Positions 6,784 through 15,355 of a stretch of DNA of 64,000 nt are shown here, in pieces. Numbering within the stretch: position 1 is the first letter of the stretch; each line of letters starts with the position of its first letter. This DNA comes from Microseira sp041929235 (GTDB lineage Bacteria > Cyanobacteriota > Cyanobacteriia > Cyanobacteriales > Aerosakkonemataceae). The notes beneath the pieces were generated by a model. That model was not told the origin of the DNA. It did not search any database and was given only the letters and a program-made list of their open reading frames with translations. The stretch covers positions 62,001 to 126,000 of the forward strand of contig NZ_JBHFNP010000040.1 of the NCBI RefSeq assembly GCF_041929235.1. The letters are read 5' to 3'. The position numbers were made by a program, and so were the translations under genes.

Positions 6784-8634
6784 TTAACTTTTAGGCGTAT
6801 GAGTACCGATAAGTTGACGGCGGTGGTCGTAAAGCGCCAGGGGCAGGTTAGCGTTTTCGCTGATAGCTTCTAGGGCAGCTTGTAAGGTTTGGAGATGATC
6901 TTCGACTGCTTGTTGGGTATCGGCGTCGCCGTTTAGAGTCGCGGTGGCGTTAGTTCTTACCAACTGGTTGTAATAAGCAGGAGTAAGATAAACCTTAATA
7001 CCATCGTTGGCGACATTAAAATTACAAATCCTGGTTGTACCGGAACAAGTGCGGTTGAGATCCAAGCGGGCTTTTTGTAAAAGGAGGGATATTTTCAGAT
7101 TGGCTTCTGCTTGCTTTAAAGCATTAGCATAGGCATCGATCAGCGGTTGGGTTTGATTGTAGTAAAAACTTTCGCTGGGGACTTGGGAGGCGGAGGTAGA
7201 AGCTTGACGCCAGGTAGCGACCGCTTGCGACCATTGACCTTGTTGTTCTAGGCGCTGGGCGAGAGATGCCAGACTCACGGCTTGATTGTAACCGTTTGCC
7301 GAGATTTGTTCTCTGGTGCGGCGATCGCGTGCGGTTGCCAGTTTAGGTCGGTAGTTTAATAATAAATCCTGGGCTTCTCTGTAAGCCGTTGTAGTTGGCG
7401 GGATCGAGGTGAGGGCATCGATTGATGCCTGCCAGCTATTGAAAACTTGTTGCCAGTTTTCAAAGCTGCGCGCGTTCCCCATGCGCGCTTCGGCAACTTG
7501 TGCCGTTTGCTTGGCTTCGATCAATTCTTGGTCTGCTTGTTGTTCGGTGCGGATGCGCTGGTTGACAATTGCGACGTTGAGCTGGTATTCTTCTAATCTT
7601 TGCTTGACTAGGGGATAAACCGAACTATTGGGAGCGACTTGCCGCATTTGCCCGATCGCCTCGTTCCACAGCGCCAGGATATCTCGCCACTCTTGTACCG
7701 AGTGGGGAGGATTTTGACTTTTTTGCGTTGCTTGGGTGGCTTTGTTTAACCCGGTTAAAACCAAGTCTAGCCTCGCCATCTGCGCTGAGTAAGTCTGTAA
7801 CAGGTTTTGTGCTTTGGCGCGATCGCGCGCCCAAGGGGCTATACTTTTCAATTGTTCGGTGGCTTGCTGCCATTTCTGTTGCGCTACCACCAACTCTTGT
7901 CCCGACTTGGCTTGACGCAGAATTTCAATTGACTCTTGATTTAACTGCTGCGCGTTTTGTAGCTGGTAACAAGATCCGATCGTGCAAGGGCGCGTCAAGG
8001 CGTAGATGCTAGCCAATGACAGCACCCCCGCCATTACACCAACGGCTGCCAACAATGGTACTGGGGGCGCTGGCGACGGCGTTTCCCTGTCACTGCTGTG
8101 CTGTTGCACCTTGGGTGTTGTTTTAAACGGGTTCTCTCGCTTTGGCGTGGGTTGCTTTTGGACGCCTTGGCGATCTTCGACTGTTTGTTTTGATGTCCCC
8201 GTTGCGGATGTTTCGGGATCGTTTGTGAAATTATCCCAGCTTAGGGGCGGGTTTTCTTCTTCTTCCAATGCCAGCAGGTTTTCCAGTTCAGAAGCGTTCT
8301 TACTCGCAGCGACTGGGTTCTCTACTGTAAAATCTTCCGCTGCATAAGGCTGCTTTTGTCCCGCCACTCTCAGGAAAACGTGTACCTGCTGGAAGTCCGA
8401 CCCTGCGTTGGGCAAAGCCGATCCCACGGCAGAAATTGCTTGCTGTAGCGTGTTGAAGATGTTTGTCGCGTCAAATCCGTTTGATGCCTCGTGTTGCACC
8501 AAAATCAATAATTCCCCATCTTTGAGAACGCACTGTAGTTGGAAGGGTACTTCCAAGGCTGCTTCTGACTGCAACCGCTTCTGCAAAAATCGCTTTAGTG
8601 CTTTGATCTCATCCTGCTGCGCTACTGTTTGCAT
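6784..8634 (-). CDS. Cyanobacterial hypothetical protein with one membrane anchor
   Basis: A protein of 616 residues. Residues 1-110 form a small folded domain (ALKRFLQKRLQSEAALEVPF, with a VLKDGELLILVQHE strand pair). A charged, proline-rich linker follows to about 190. One hydrophobic segment, VPLLAAVGVMAGVLSLASIY, lies near 195-215, followed by CTIGSCYQLQNA with two cysteines. The remainder is a long series of Q/A-rich helices with repeated W-Q-x-A-x-x-x-L spacing, resembling TPR-like or coiled helical repeats (for example QKWQQATEQLKSI and TWRQASTSASQVP). I know similar unnamed proteins in filamentous cyanobacteria but no function. Probably the N-terminal domain is cytoplasmic and the helical repeats periplasmic; the orientation is inferred. 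Confidence 0.75.
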   Translation of the reverse strand: MQTVAQQDEIKALKRFLQKRLQSEAALEVPFQLQCVLKDGELLILVQHEASNGFDATNIFNTLQQAISAVGSALPNAGSDFQQVHVFLRVAGQKQPYAAEDFTVENPVAASKNASELENLLALEEEENPPLSWDNFTNDPETSATGTSKQTVEDRQGVQKQPTPKRENPFKTTPKVQQHSSDRETPSPAPPVPLLAAVGVMAGVLSLASIYALTRPCTIGSCYQLQNAQQLNQESIEILRQAKSGQELVVAQQKWQQATEQLKSIAPWARDRAKAQNLLQTYSAQMARLDLVLTGLNKATQATQKSQNPPHSVQEWRDILALWNEAIGQMRQVAPNSSVYPLVKQRLEEYQLNVAIVNQRIRTEQQADQELIEAKQTAQVAEARMGNARSFENWQQVFNSWQASIDALTSIPPTTTAYREAQDLLLNYRPKLATARDRRTREQISANGYNQAVSLASLAQRLEQQGQWSQAVATWRQASTSASQVPSESFYYNQTQPLIDAYANALKQAEANLKISLLLQKARLDLNRTCSGTTRICNFNVANDGIKVYLTPAYYNQLVRTNATATLNGDADTQQAVEDHLQTLQAALEAISENANLPLALYDHRRQLIGTHTPKS

Positions 8635-8922
8635 AGGGTACCACCTTTGGTTTTTTGAGTGTTAATTTTAATCAATTTGATTTTCACGTTGATTGATAAA
8701 GATAAGTCCCATCCGGGTTTATTCTCAGATCCAACCAGCCAAATAAGTCAATTTTCCCACCCTAGAAACAAGAGATATGCGCTGCGAAAAATTATAAGAA
8801 ATGTAAAGATAAGATTAAGAGCGTCCCCAGGGCAGCAAACGCAACCAGTCATATAAAAAAGAAACTCCTGCTCACCTGCCCACATGCTCTTGAGCGAGTT
8901 TCTTAGGAGTACTAAATTTACT

Positions 8923-9840
8923 ATGCCCGATTTTCCTGCCTTATCCGAACAAGTTGTACTGATCACTGGTGCCTCCAAGGGAATTGGAGCGGCTTTAGCA
9001 CAAGTTTTGGCTCAACGATTTTTAGGCATCCGATTAGTTCTGGCAGCTCGCAACACCGAAAAGCTGGAAGCCGTTGCCACCTACTGTAACAAAGCCGGTG
9101 CGGAAGTATTGGTCGTCCCCACAGATATGTCAAAGGTCGAGCAAGTCGAAGCCTTGGCTAGCAGAGCCTTGGAACGATTTGGTCGCGTTGACGCCTTGGT
9201 TAATAATGCCGGGTACGGTCAAATGGGGCCGATAGAATTAATTCCGGCGGCGGCAGCAAGGCGGCAATTTGAAGTTAACGTCTTGGGACCGCTGGCGTTG
9301 ATTCGAGCATTAATTCCCGTTATGCGTAACTCTGGCGGCGGACGCATTATTAATATTAGTTCAATCGGGGGACGGATGGCGTTTCCGTTTGGCGGGTTAT
9401 ATAGCGCTTCTAAATTTGCTTTGGAATCCCTCAGCGATTCCCTGCGGATGGAGTTGGAGCCGTTTAATATTAAAGTCAGCGTGATTGAACCAGGGCCGGT
9501 CAGTACGGATTTTTTTGACGTTGCTGCTCAAGCAGTCGAGCAAGCGGTAACCTCTCCCGAAACTACACCTTACCGCGCTGCATTTGAGAATTTAAAAGGA
9601 TTGCAGGATAAAACCACTTCCCGCGCTTGGACATCTGAGCGCGTGGCAGAGGTAATTGTGCGCTCGCTTACAGACCCCAATCCAAAACCCCGCTATACTG
9701 CTGCTACGGGCGGCAAGATTTTGCTGTTTTTCATGACCAAAGTCTTGCCCACAAAGGTTGTAGATCGCTTCTGGCAGCGGTTCTACGGCATCGATCTAGT
9801 CGCCAAAGACTGGCAAGAAAAGGTAGTAGGTAATAAGTAG
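8923..9840 (+). CDS. SDR family NAD(P)-dependent oxidoreductase
   Basis: A classical short-chain dehydrogenase of about 305 residues. The cofactor motif TGASKGIG is at residues 15-22, NNAGYGQMG follows the fourth strand, the catalytic serine is in INISSIGG, and the catalytic YSASK is in place. Length and C-terminal extension resemble the 'DltE-like / SDR family oxidoreductase' group; the substrate cannot be predicted. An in-frame ATG exists 13 codons upstream. I chose the one that directly precedes the conserved domain, with TAGGAG about 13 bases before it. The gene lies 52 bases before the SucC-like gene, with a heptad-like repeat between, so co-transcription is possible but unproven. Confidence 0.85.
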   Translation: MPDFPALSEQVVLITGASKGIGAALAQVLAQRFLGIRLVLAARNTEKLEAVATYCNKAGAEVLVVPTDMSKVEQVEALASRALERFGRVDALVNNAGYGQMGPIELIPAAAARRQFEVNVLGPLALIRALIPVMRNSGGGRIINISSIGGRMAFPFGGLYSASKFALESLSDSLRMELEPFNIKVSVIEPGPVSTDFFDVAAQAVEQAVTSPETTPYRAAFENLKGLQDKTTSRAWTSERVAEVIVRSLTDPNPKPRYTAATGGKILLFFMTKVLPTKVVDRFWQRFYGIDLVAKDWQEKVVGNK

Positions 9841-9892
9841 TGGGTGAATCTACTCACTATACACCGCTCAATACCCACTACCGCAATTATTT

Positions 9893-11149
9893 ATGGACCT
9901 TTTAGAATATCAAGCTAAAGAATTATTTCGCGAAATCGGCATTCCGGTTTTACCGTCCCAACGCATCGACCGCCCTAGCGACCTGAAGGATTTAAAGATA
10001 CCCTATCCAGTGGTGTTGAAGTCTCAAGTGCCAAAGGGGAATAGGGGAAGAGCAGGCGGGATTAAATTTGTGGAAAATACAATCGATGCGATCGCCGCAG
10101 CTCAAACTATTTTCCAATTACCCATTCGGGGCGAGTATCCCAAAGTACTCCTAGCAGAAGCTCGCTACAATGCGACACAAGAATTTTATCTGGCAGTCGC
10201 CCTGGATTATACCCTTTGTCGCCCCGTTTTGTTGGGTTCGCCCCAGGGCGGTATGGATTCGGATGCGGTGCAAGAGAAAATGCAGCAGGTAATTGTAGAG
10301 GGTGAATTTTCCCCATTCTACGCCCGCCGTTTGGCTTTGAAGATGGGATTGCAGGGTCAGTTAATTTCGGCTGTCAGTACCATCGTCGAAGCGATGTATA
10401 AATTGTTTATCCAGAAAGACTTGGATTTAGTCGAAATTAATCCCCTGGGTGTCAGTCTTGCTGGCGAAGTTATGGCGCTAGATGGTAAAGTCATCGCCAA
10501 CGATGCGGCTTTGGGACGCCATCGCGAGTTGGTAATCCTGGCAAAACAGCGGGAAAAAGAAAAGGGAGACGAGCGCGATCTTGCTAAAGATTTAAGTATG
10601 TGTTATAATTCAAGGCCCCAGGTATTGGAAGCGGGCGGAAATATTGCGGTGGTGTGTAACGGGAATGGTTTAGGGATGGTGACCCTAGATTTGGTATACC
10701 AAGGAGGGGGAAAGCCAGCCAGCTACTTGAATATAGGCGAAGAGATGACGGGGATGGGGACAGGGACGACGTTGTGCGATCGCTTGGAAAGGGGACTGGG
10801 ATTATTGAGCGAAAATAGGGGGATTAAGGTTGTTTTAGTGAATATTTTAGGCGGAGCTACTTCCTGCGATGGCGTAGCTGGCATTATTGCCAAATATCTG
10901 CCACCCAGTGGGGAAACGGTACCAGCGGTGAATTCAACGAGTGGGAGTCGCCGCCGTAGTGGGGTGAGCGTGACCCAGGAAGTAGCTGCTGGGGTGGAAG
11001 TGCGATCGCAGACTCACTATCCCCATTTTGTAGTGCGCCTCGCGGGTTCCTACCTACTCGCCGCTAGAGAGCGTTTGGCAGGGTTGGGAGTATCTGTGGT
11101 AGATAAATTGGATGAAGCAGTCTCAAAAGCAGTTTCCTTAGCCAAATAA
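9893..11149 (+). CDS. sucC: Succinyl-CoA ligase beta subunit-like (ATP-grasp) protein
   Basis: A protein of 418 residues opening with MDLLEYQAKELFREIGIPVL, the standard SucC N-terminus, followed by the ATP-grasp lysine region VVLKSQVPKGNRG. VEINPLGVS and ALDGKVIANDAAL contribute the metal site, and the CoA-ligase half has NGNGLGMVTLDLV and VNILGG. SucC pairs with SucD to interconvert succinyl-CoA and succinate with nucleotide triphosphate formation. No sucD follows: the gene is closed by a terminator and a group II intron relic. A Ser/Arg-rich stretch at about residues 345-365 interrupts the C-terminal domain where SucC proteins usually have a compact loop. It could be a divergent family member such as a malate-CoA ligase-like subunit. 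Confidence 0.8.
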   Translation: MDLLEYQAKELFREIGIPVLPSQRIDRPSDLKDLKIPYPVVLKSQVPKGNRGRAGGIKFVENTIDAIAAAQTIFQLPIRGEYPKVLLAEARYNATQEFYLAVALDYTLCRPVLLGSPQGGMDSDAVQEKMQQVIVEGEFSPFYARRLALKMGLQGQLISAVSTIVEAMYKLFIQKDLDLVEINPLGVSLAGEVMALDGKVIANDAALGRHRELVILAKQREKEKGDERDLAKDLSMCYNSRPQVLEAGGNIAVVCNGNGLGMVTLDLVYQGGGKPASYLNIGEEMTGMGTGTTLCDRLERGLGLLSENRGIKVVLVNILGGATSCDGVAGIIAKYLPPSGETVPAVNSTSGSRRRSGVSVTQEVAAGVEVRSQTHYPHFVVRLAGSYLLAARERLAGLGVSVVDKLDEAVSKAVSLAK

Positions 11150-11150
11150 T

Positions 11151-11187
11151 CAAGAAACCCGGTTTTTCTAAAAAACCGGGTTTCTTG
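11151..11187 (+). terminator. Intrinsic terminator after sucC
   Basis: A 16-bp perfect stem (CAAGAAACCCGGTTTT with its complement) around a 5-base loop, starting within 2 bases of the sucC stop codon. The arm contains its own T run. This AAACCCGGTTTTT palindrome is a frequent cyanobacterial terminator-type repeat. Confidence 0.85.
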
Positions 11188-11218
11188 TATGGTAGAAAGC
11201 CAGGACTAGGGTACGAGT

Positions 11219-11584
11219 TCAACCAGCCATCCCTGGCTGTGTTGATATTGTGACAGCGTTCATATGGTCAACTTCTACAATGTCTGTAGGTGTAAAATAC
11301 AGACCGCAGTGAGTACATTTTCCTTTTTGTGCTTTCAGTAGTTTGGCTACTCTGGTTGGTACTTCTGGATGTTTTCTGAGTCGCTTACTCGAATAAATCC
11401 AGTCACCATTGTAAGGGCTAGCATTACCTTTCACTTTGACGTGCCGCACAATTGGCGTTGCTGAGTGTAGAAGTAATTCTAGTCCCAATTCTGTGGTGAA
11501 ACACCAACTTCGTTTGCCTACTGTTCGCCAATATTTGCCCTGATTAATATTACCTTTGCTTCTTCTCCTAGCCCATTGACAACT
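11219..11584 (-). pseudogene. C-terminal remnant of a group II intron-encoded protein (maturase X / HNH part)
   Basis: The minus strand reads WARRRSKGN, KYWRTVGKRSWCF, then TPIVRHVKVKGNASPYNGDW, RKHPEVPTRVAKLLKAQKGK and CTHCGLYF with IVEVDHM. This is the typical end of cyanobacterial group II intron reverse transcriptases: maturase-associated region followed by an HNH endonuclease with the CxxC zinc motif. The reverse transcriptase domain is entirely missing. The frame is closed by a stop a few codons upstream of WARRR, and homology ends inside the HNH domain just after VEVDHM. So both ends are truncated and the protein cannot be active. Confidence 0.85.
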
Positions 11585-12110
11585 CTTTCGTTAAGGTTAT
11601 TGTGAATCTGTCAGCATATCCCTGTAATTACTACAGGGCGTTCGCTTTTGATTCAATCCCTCCCCGATATACCTTGTGGCTAACTACTTACTGGGTATCG
11701 ACCTTCCCAGAGATATATTGGGGTTACTTCGTTCCGATTACGCTTTGGTTGAATTTTTAGCGTGATGCTCTCCACCGGGTTTTTGGGTAGTGCTGATTGG
11801 TCGGATACGAAACCGCCAATACCCTATCCTTGCCTTTTGGCTTGGTCTTAATCAGCGGTTTGACTATTAATTATGACGATGGTTCTGACACATATTTGCT
11901 TTCGCTACCCATGAATTCTGGCTCGGCAGTTATCAGATTCGGCTTCCAGTAGTTCTGCCTTTTATCCCCGCTTTACCTGATTGGTTGTTATTCAATCTGA
12001 TAGGGGTTATGCTTTTACTGCTGCACTTGCAGAGTGGGACTTACACCCACAAGCGTAATCAGTTGTCAGAATCCTTTTTACAGGATTTCTGCTAACCGTC
12101 CCGTCACTTT
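11585..12110 (-). other. Probable 5' ribozyme part of a degenerate group II intron
   Basis: About 525 bases without a coding frame, lying upstream (minus strand) of the intron-protein remnant, where domains I-III of an intron would be. On the minus strand I see the hairpin GTGGGTGTAAGTCCCAC followed by TGCAAGTGCA, and several other short stems. These are typical of group II domain I, and the GTGGGTGxAAGTCCCAC motif is familiar from bacterial introns. The exact 5' boundary is uncertain, and no domain V/VI can be placed before the sucC terminator. Assignment rests mainly on the adjacent IEP remnant. Confidence 0.55.
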
Positions 12111-12282
12111 AGAACTTATTTCTAGAGTGTCTTTAGGCTAAACGAATCGCACTTATACAACAATTCTAGAGCAATCGAGCGGATTGGATTATCGACGGAT
12201 AAGCTATTCAACTGCGCTATTGCTCGTTCTTGTACCCTCCCCCTACCCAAGATTCGCATGCACAAATCTAGAGCCGAACGAG
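12111..12282. other. Spacer between intron relic and REP block
   Basis: No gene or clear structure recognised. It links the presumed intron 5' end to the REP palindromes left of the transposase. Confidence 0.3.
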
Positions 12283-12380
12283 TGAACTCGCGGCTACACA
12301 AACGAAGCCTGCCGACCCAGGCTAAAGAGTCCGCGTAGGCGGACTTTGTTGGTGTAGCCGCGCCTTTAGGCGTTAGGCTG
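12283..12380. repeat. REP palindrome cluster on the 3' side of the transposase gene
   Basis: A chain of short palindromes: CGAACGAGTGAACTCGCGG, GTCCGCGTAGGCGGAC and CGCGCCTTTAGGCG. They are joined by GCTACACAAACGAAGCCTG and GTTGGTGTAGCCGCG. The same modules appear on the other side of the transposase gene (12826-13098) and at 15272-15336, which is the arrangement expected for REP sequences served by a RAYT. Confidence 0.7.
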
Positions 12381-12393
12381 CGGGATGGCTCAA

Positions 12394-12801
12394 TCAGCTG
12401 ATTTCCCAGTGCGAGATGAGGGATTTTTGTTGATGATGACTTGCTTGGTTACGGATATAATTAGCTATTTGATCTATATTTTGGTGACTCACTGTAAATG
12501 CACAGTAACCGCCTTGCCATTTGAAAAATTCTTTGGGTTTAATTTCATGGGTAATTAGGTGAGATGAAGTGCCTTTAGCTTTGCCGATTAGTTCAGATAC
12601 GGTTAAGGTAGGCGGAAAATCGGTGAGTAAGTGAACATGATCTGCGACGCCGCCAATGGCAATTACCGTGCATCCCAATTGACGGCATTGACTAATAATT
12701 GCGGCATAAATGACTTCTTGAATGTCTGGTGTGACTAGAGGCAATCTATCCCAAGTTCCCCAGACAAAATGCAGGTACAATTGTGTAAAATTTCTGTGCA
12801 T
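12394..12801 (-). CDS. REP-associated tyrosine transposase (RAYT), IS200-like TnpA
   Basis: A Y1 HUH-type transposase of 135 residues. It begins FTQLYLHFVWGTWDRLPLVT, with the HUH motif in GVADHVHLLTDFPP and the catalytic tyrosine in IANYIRNQASHHQQ. It has the full length of IS200-type TnpA. Such enzymes cut and join single-stranded DNA at hairpins. The gene is flanked on both sides by the same REP palindromes rather than by a single left and right end, which favours a domesticated RAYT over an active insertion sequence. Apparently intact. Confidence 0.88.
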   Translation of the reverse strand: MHRNFTQLYLHFVWGTWDRLPLVTPDIQEVIYAAIISQCRQLGCTVIAIGGVADHVHLLTDFPPTLTVSELIGKAKGTSSHLITHEIKPKEFFKWQGGYCAFTVSHQNIDQIANYIRNQASHHQQKSLISHWEIS

Positions 12802-12825
12802 TTTTTCCTCTTGTTAAAATACCCT

Positions 12826-13098
12826 CACCCTGAAGGGTGGGGCTACACAAACGAAGCCCGCCTGCGCGGGCTGTGGAAATTTAGCCTGCTTTGGCAGGCT
12901 TTGTTTGTGTGCCCGCTTGCGCTCCGCGAGTTTACTCGTTCGGGCTATTTTGCGTTGGTGAGAAAACCCAAAGCGTAAAGCCCTTTATTGTATTTTGCGA
13001 AAGTTTTGCTCGCGATCGCACCCGCAATCTTACCGATTTAAACACCCAGCCCGCGAAGGCAGGCTTTGTTCGTGTAGCCGCGCCTTCAGGCGTTCGGC
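12826..13098. repeat. REP palindrome cluster upstream of the transposase gene
   Basis: Several REP modules: CACCCTGAAGGGTG, GCCCGCCTGCGCGGGC, AGCCTGCTTTGGCAGGCT, GCGAGTTTACTCG and CGCGCCTTCAGGCG. GCTACACAAACGAAGCC and TTCGTGTAGCCGCG serve as the recurring joints. The modules are in both orientations. Open frames across this stretch exist on both strands but are by-products of the repeats. Confidence 0.7.
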
Positions 13099-13103
13099 AT
13101 TCT

Positions 13104-14387
13104 TCAATTAGAGATACCAAAAGGTTGCCCGTCTGCTTGTTCCCATTTTCGAGAACGCTCCAAATCAAGCCATTGTAAAAAGGCATTGCTACCTTGTACA
13201 GTAATTTCTGCGGCTGTCACCCAAAAACTTAATTTTTTTCCTAAAACTAACTGATCAACTACCGTGCGTTCCGCTCCATATTTCAACAACTCTTGTGCAA
13301 GAACCTTAGAGCCTATTTCCATTAGCTTGGATAAGTTCTGCTCTTCAATCCAACTTTGGTTGGCAAAAGCTCTGCGGCTATCTTGCGCTGTTAGCAACAT
13401 CCCATCTCGGAGCAAGCTACCAACTCGTTCTTTTTGAAGTTCGATAAAAAGAGATGACAGAATATTTGTTTTAATAGTATAATTATCACCGCTAGGAAAT
13501 TTCGATAATACTGAATCAGCTAAAACTCCCATTACAAAAGTTGCTTGGTTATATATTATGGCTCGTTCGCTATTCCACGTGAAAATCAAGCGTCCTCCAC
13601 GTGGAATAGCTATGTTTCTAATTTCAGTCTTTTTCGCTCTAACGAATGTATTTCTCAAATCCAAAATACCATATCCTTCAGTAGCTAGTCTGAAAAGCCT
13701 GTTCACTCCTTCTACTGGGTAAGCGTATAAGTTAGTAGCAGGATTTCTAAATCCTTCAATTCCTCTGACTTCAATCAAGTTATTGCGTGAATCATATACC
13801 TCAATTACACCATCAGCATAACCCAAGTTATAGACATCAAAGCTGTATATCAATGTGCCATCATCTAGTTTTTTAGCGTTGGGTTTATCAAGAAAGAAGC
13901 CATAGCCATCCGCTAGCCGACTAGGGCTTTTTTCAGCGGGTGGAACAGTAACGCCGCGAATTGATTGTGCATTAGCAGCTACTAGAAGCGATCGCTCCGT
14001 CGCCGTCTGTTGCCCAGAATTAGGCGATCGCTGAGTGCTGGACGTTGCAGATGCAGTTGTACTAATCGCTCGTTCTGAACGCAAAATACTGCTAATTTGA
14101 GCGTTACTCATGGAAGGAGCTGTTAAACAGGTAATTGCCAAACAACCTCTCCCTTTTTCGGGAAATCTAACCTGATTGTCATTTGCATATGCTATAGCCG
14201 AATGACTTAAATTCCAAAACAAGTAAATAGCTTGTCCTGATTGGACATAACGATCTGCATCAAAATTAACTTGGTTAATCTCTGAATTGCCTGGAATAGG
14301 ATAGCTTGCTAATCCTGCTTTTAGGATATATACACCAATCCACCGAGTTCCTAAATTATTGAGGCTGGTCAAAATCAGAGGCAACAT
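13104..14387 (-). CDS. Hypothetical protein, 427 residues
   Basis: Not recognised. Residues 1-95 include LPLILTSLNNLGTRWIGVYI and predicted strands. A low-complexity Ser/Thr/Gln linker lies at about 100-150 (including QQTATERS). From about 155 on is an extracellular-looking domain with YGFFLDKPNAKKLDDGTLIY, VIEVYDSRNNLIEVRGIEGF and a helical end. There is no clear signal peptide. The start is well supported: AGGAGAAG lies 3-4 bases before the ATG, inside the last codons of the upstream gene, which it overlaps by 32 bases. The two genes form a translationally coupled pair of unknown function. The 3' end reaches into the REP cluster. Confidence 0.65.
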   Translation of the reverse strand: MLPLILTSLNNLGTRWIGVYILKAGLASYPIPGNSEINQVNFDADRYVQSGQAIYLFWNLSHSAIAYANDNQVRFPEKGRGCLAITCLTAPSMSNAQISSILRSERAISTTASATSSTQRSPNSGQQTATERSLLVAANAQSIRGVTVPPAEKSPSRLADGYGFFLDKPNAKKLDDGTLIYSFDVYNLGYADGVIEVYDSRNNLIEVRGIEGFRNPATNLYAYPVEGVNRLFRLATEGYGILDLRNTFVRAKKTEIRNIAIPRGGRLIFTWNSERAIIYNQATFVMGVLADSVLSKFPSGDNYTIKTNILSSLFIELQKERVGSLLRDGMLLTAQDSRRAFANQSWIEEQNLSKLMEIGSKVLAQELLKYGAERTVVDQLVLGKKLSFWVTAAEITVQGSNAFLQWLDLERSRKWEQADGQPFGISN

Positions 14388-15084
14388 AATCTTCTCCTTC
14401 CTTTAAACTGGCTACAAACTGATCCCAAGTTGGAACTTGAGGTCTTGCAGTCATGTTAGACGAAGTAGCTGAACGCGCTTGATTTGGCGAGCGCTCCGTT
14501 GCCGTCTGTTGCTCATTAGGCGAGGGTTGCAGAGAATGTTCGTAATCCGATGCCAATGCAACTGTGCCAGTAAGAGTTGAGTTGCGTGGCAGATTACTTA
14601 TACCTGTGTACTCTCTGCCATTGAAGCGCAAGATACCATAACGAATAACCCATCTATCGCGCTCCCAATTCCGATAAGGTCTGATTAAATTATTCCACCC
14701 TGAATTTTTCTGGGGTGCAATCACAATTGTGCCGTAGGTGAGGCTTTCATAAACTTTTTCTCGATAGCCTCTTCCATTTGACCGGAAAATGTAAGCAAGA
14801 CAACCTCCAGTACCACAAAACGCAGGCGATTTAAGAGAAACTATTGCTTCCGGATGACCATCTCCGTTTAAATCCACTTTGTTATAAACATACGAGACTG
14901 AAGTATATGTTATGTTAGGTTCTACCCCTTCGCGAATTAATGCCTGTTCAAGTTGACGATCGCGTACTCTTTCTGCACGAAGATATTCAACTCTACCGAT
15001 ATTAATTCCTGGCGATGGGGGAAGCCTTTGAATTTCCTGAGTTGTAGCTGGATAGGAAATTATTGTCAACAAACCAATGTCCAA
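14356..15084 (-). CDS. Hypothetical protein with a calcium-loop-like motif, 242 residues
   Basis: Not recognised as a named family. It has the segment VYNKVDLNGDGHPEAIVSL, a D-x-N-x-D-G loop common in FG-GAP and EF-hand-like secreted proteins, followed by CGTGGCLAYIFR with two cysteines and YGTIVIAPQKNSGWNNLI. This resembles the cyanobacterial 'VCBS/FG-GAP-like' periplasmic hypotheticals. The C-terminal 50 residues are a Ser/Thr/Gln linker sharing QQTATERS with the downstream gene. No ATG is available; TTG at 15084 is the first usable start, so the N-terminus, possibly including a signal peptide (LLTIISYPATTQ), is uncertain or eroded. Confidence 0.6.
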   Translation of the reverse strand: MDIGLLTIISYPATTQEIQRLPPSPGINIGRVEYLRAERVRDRQLEQALIREGVEPNITYTSVSYVYNKVDLNGDGHPEAIVSLKSPAFCGTGGCLAYIFRSNGRGYREKVYESLTYGTIVIAPQKNSGWNNLIRPYRNWERDRWVIRYGILRFNGREYTGISNLPRNSTLTGTVALASDYEHSLQPSPNEQQTATERSPNQARSATSSNMTARPQVPTWDQFVASLKEGEDYVASDFDQPQ

Positions 15085-15271
15085 AAAGTTATGCTTGCAA
15101 TTAGATTAAGAAGCGATCGCGCCTTCATCCTCGTCCCCGCATTTTCCCTAACCCAATTTTTACCCAACTAAGTAGTTATCCGAAACCGTAAATTTCGCTA
15201 TATTCAGGCTGTTCAGTATCGTCGAATGGAGATAAAACCGCGATCGCACCCGTAATAACACGCAGACAACC

Positions 15272-15336
15272 GCAAAGCCTGGGTCGGCAGGCTTCGTTTG
15301 TGTAGCCGCGAGTTCACTCGTTCGGCTAGTTTGGCA
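15272..15336. repeat. Isolated REP palindrome
   Basis: AAGCCTGGGTCGGCAGGCTT, then CGTTTGTGTAGCCGCGAG and AGTTCACTCGTTCGGCT. It is the inverse of the 12283-12330 module at near-identity, about 2.5 kb from the transposase gene. Confidence 0.7.
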
Positions 15337-15355
15337 TAACAACGAGCGATCGCAC

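Noticed and set aside
12769..13186. Several frames of 69-95 codons between the RAYT and the next gene
   Set aside because: They translate REP palindromes on both strands; no independent coding signal.
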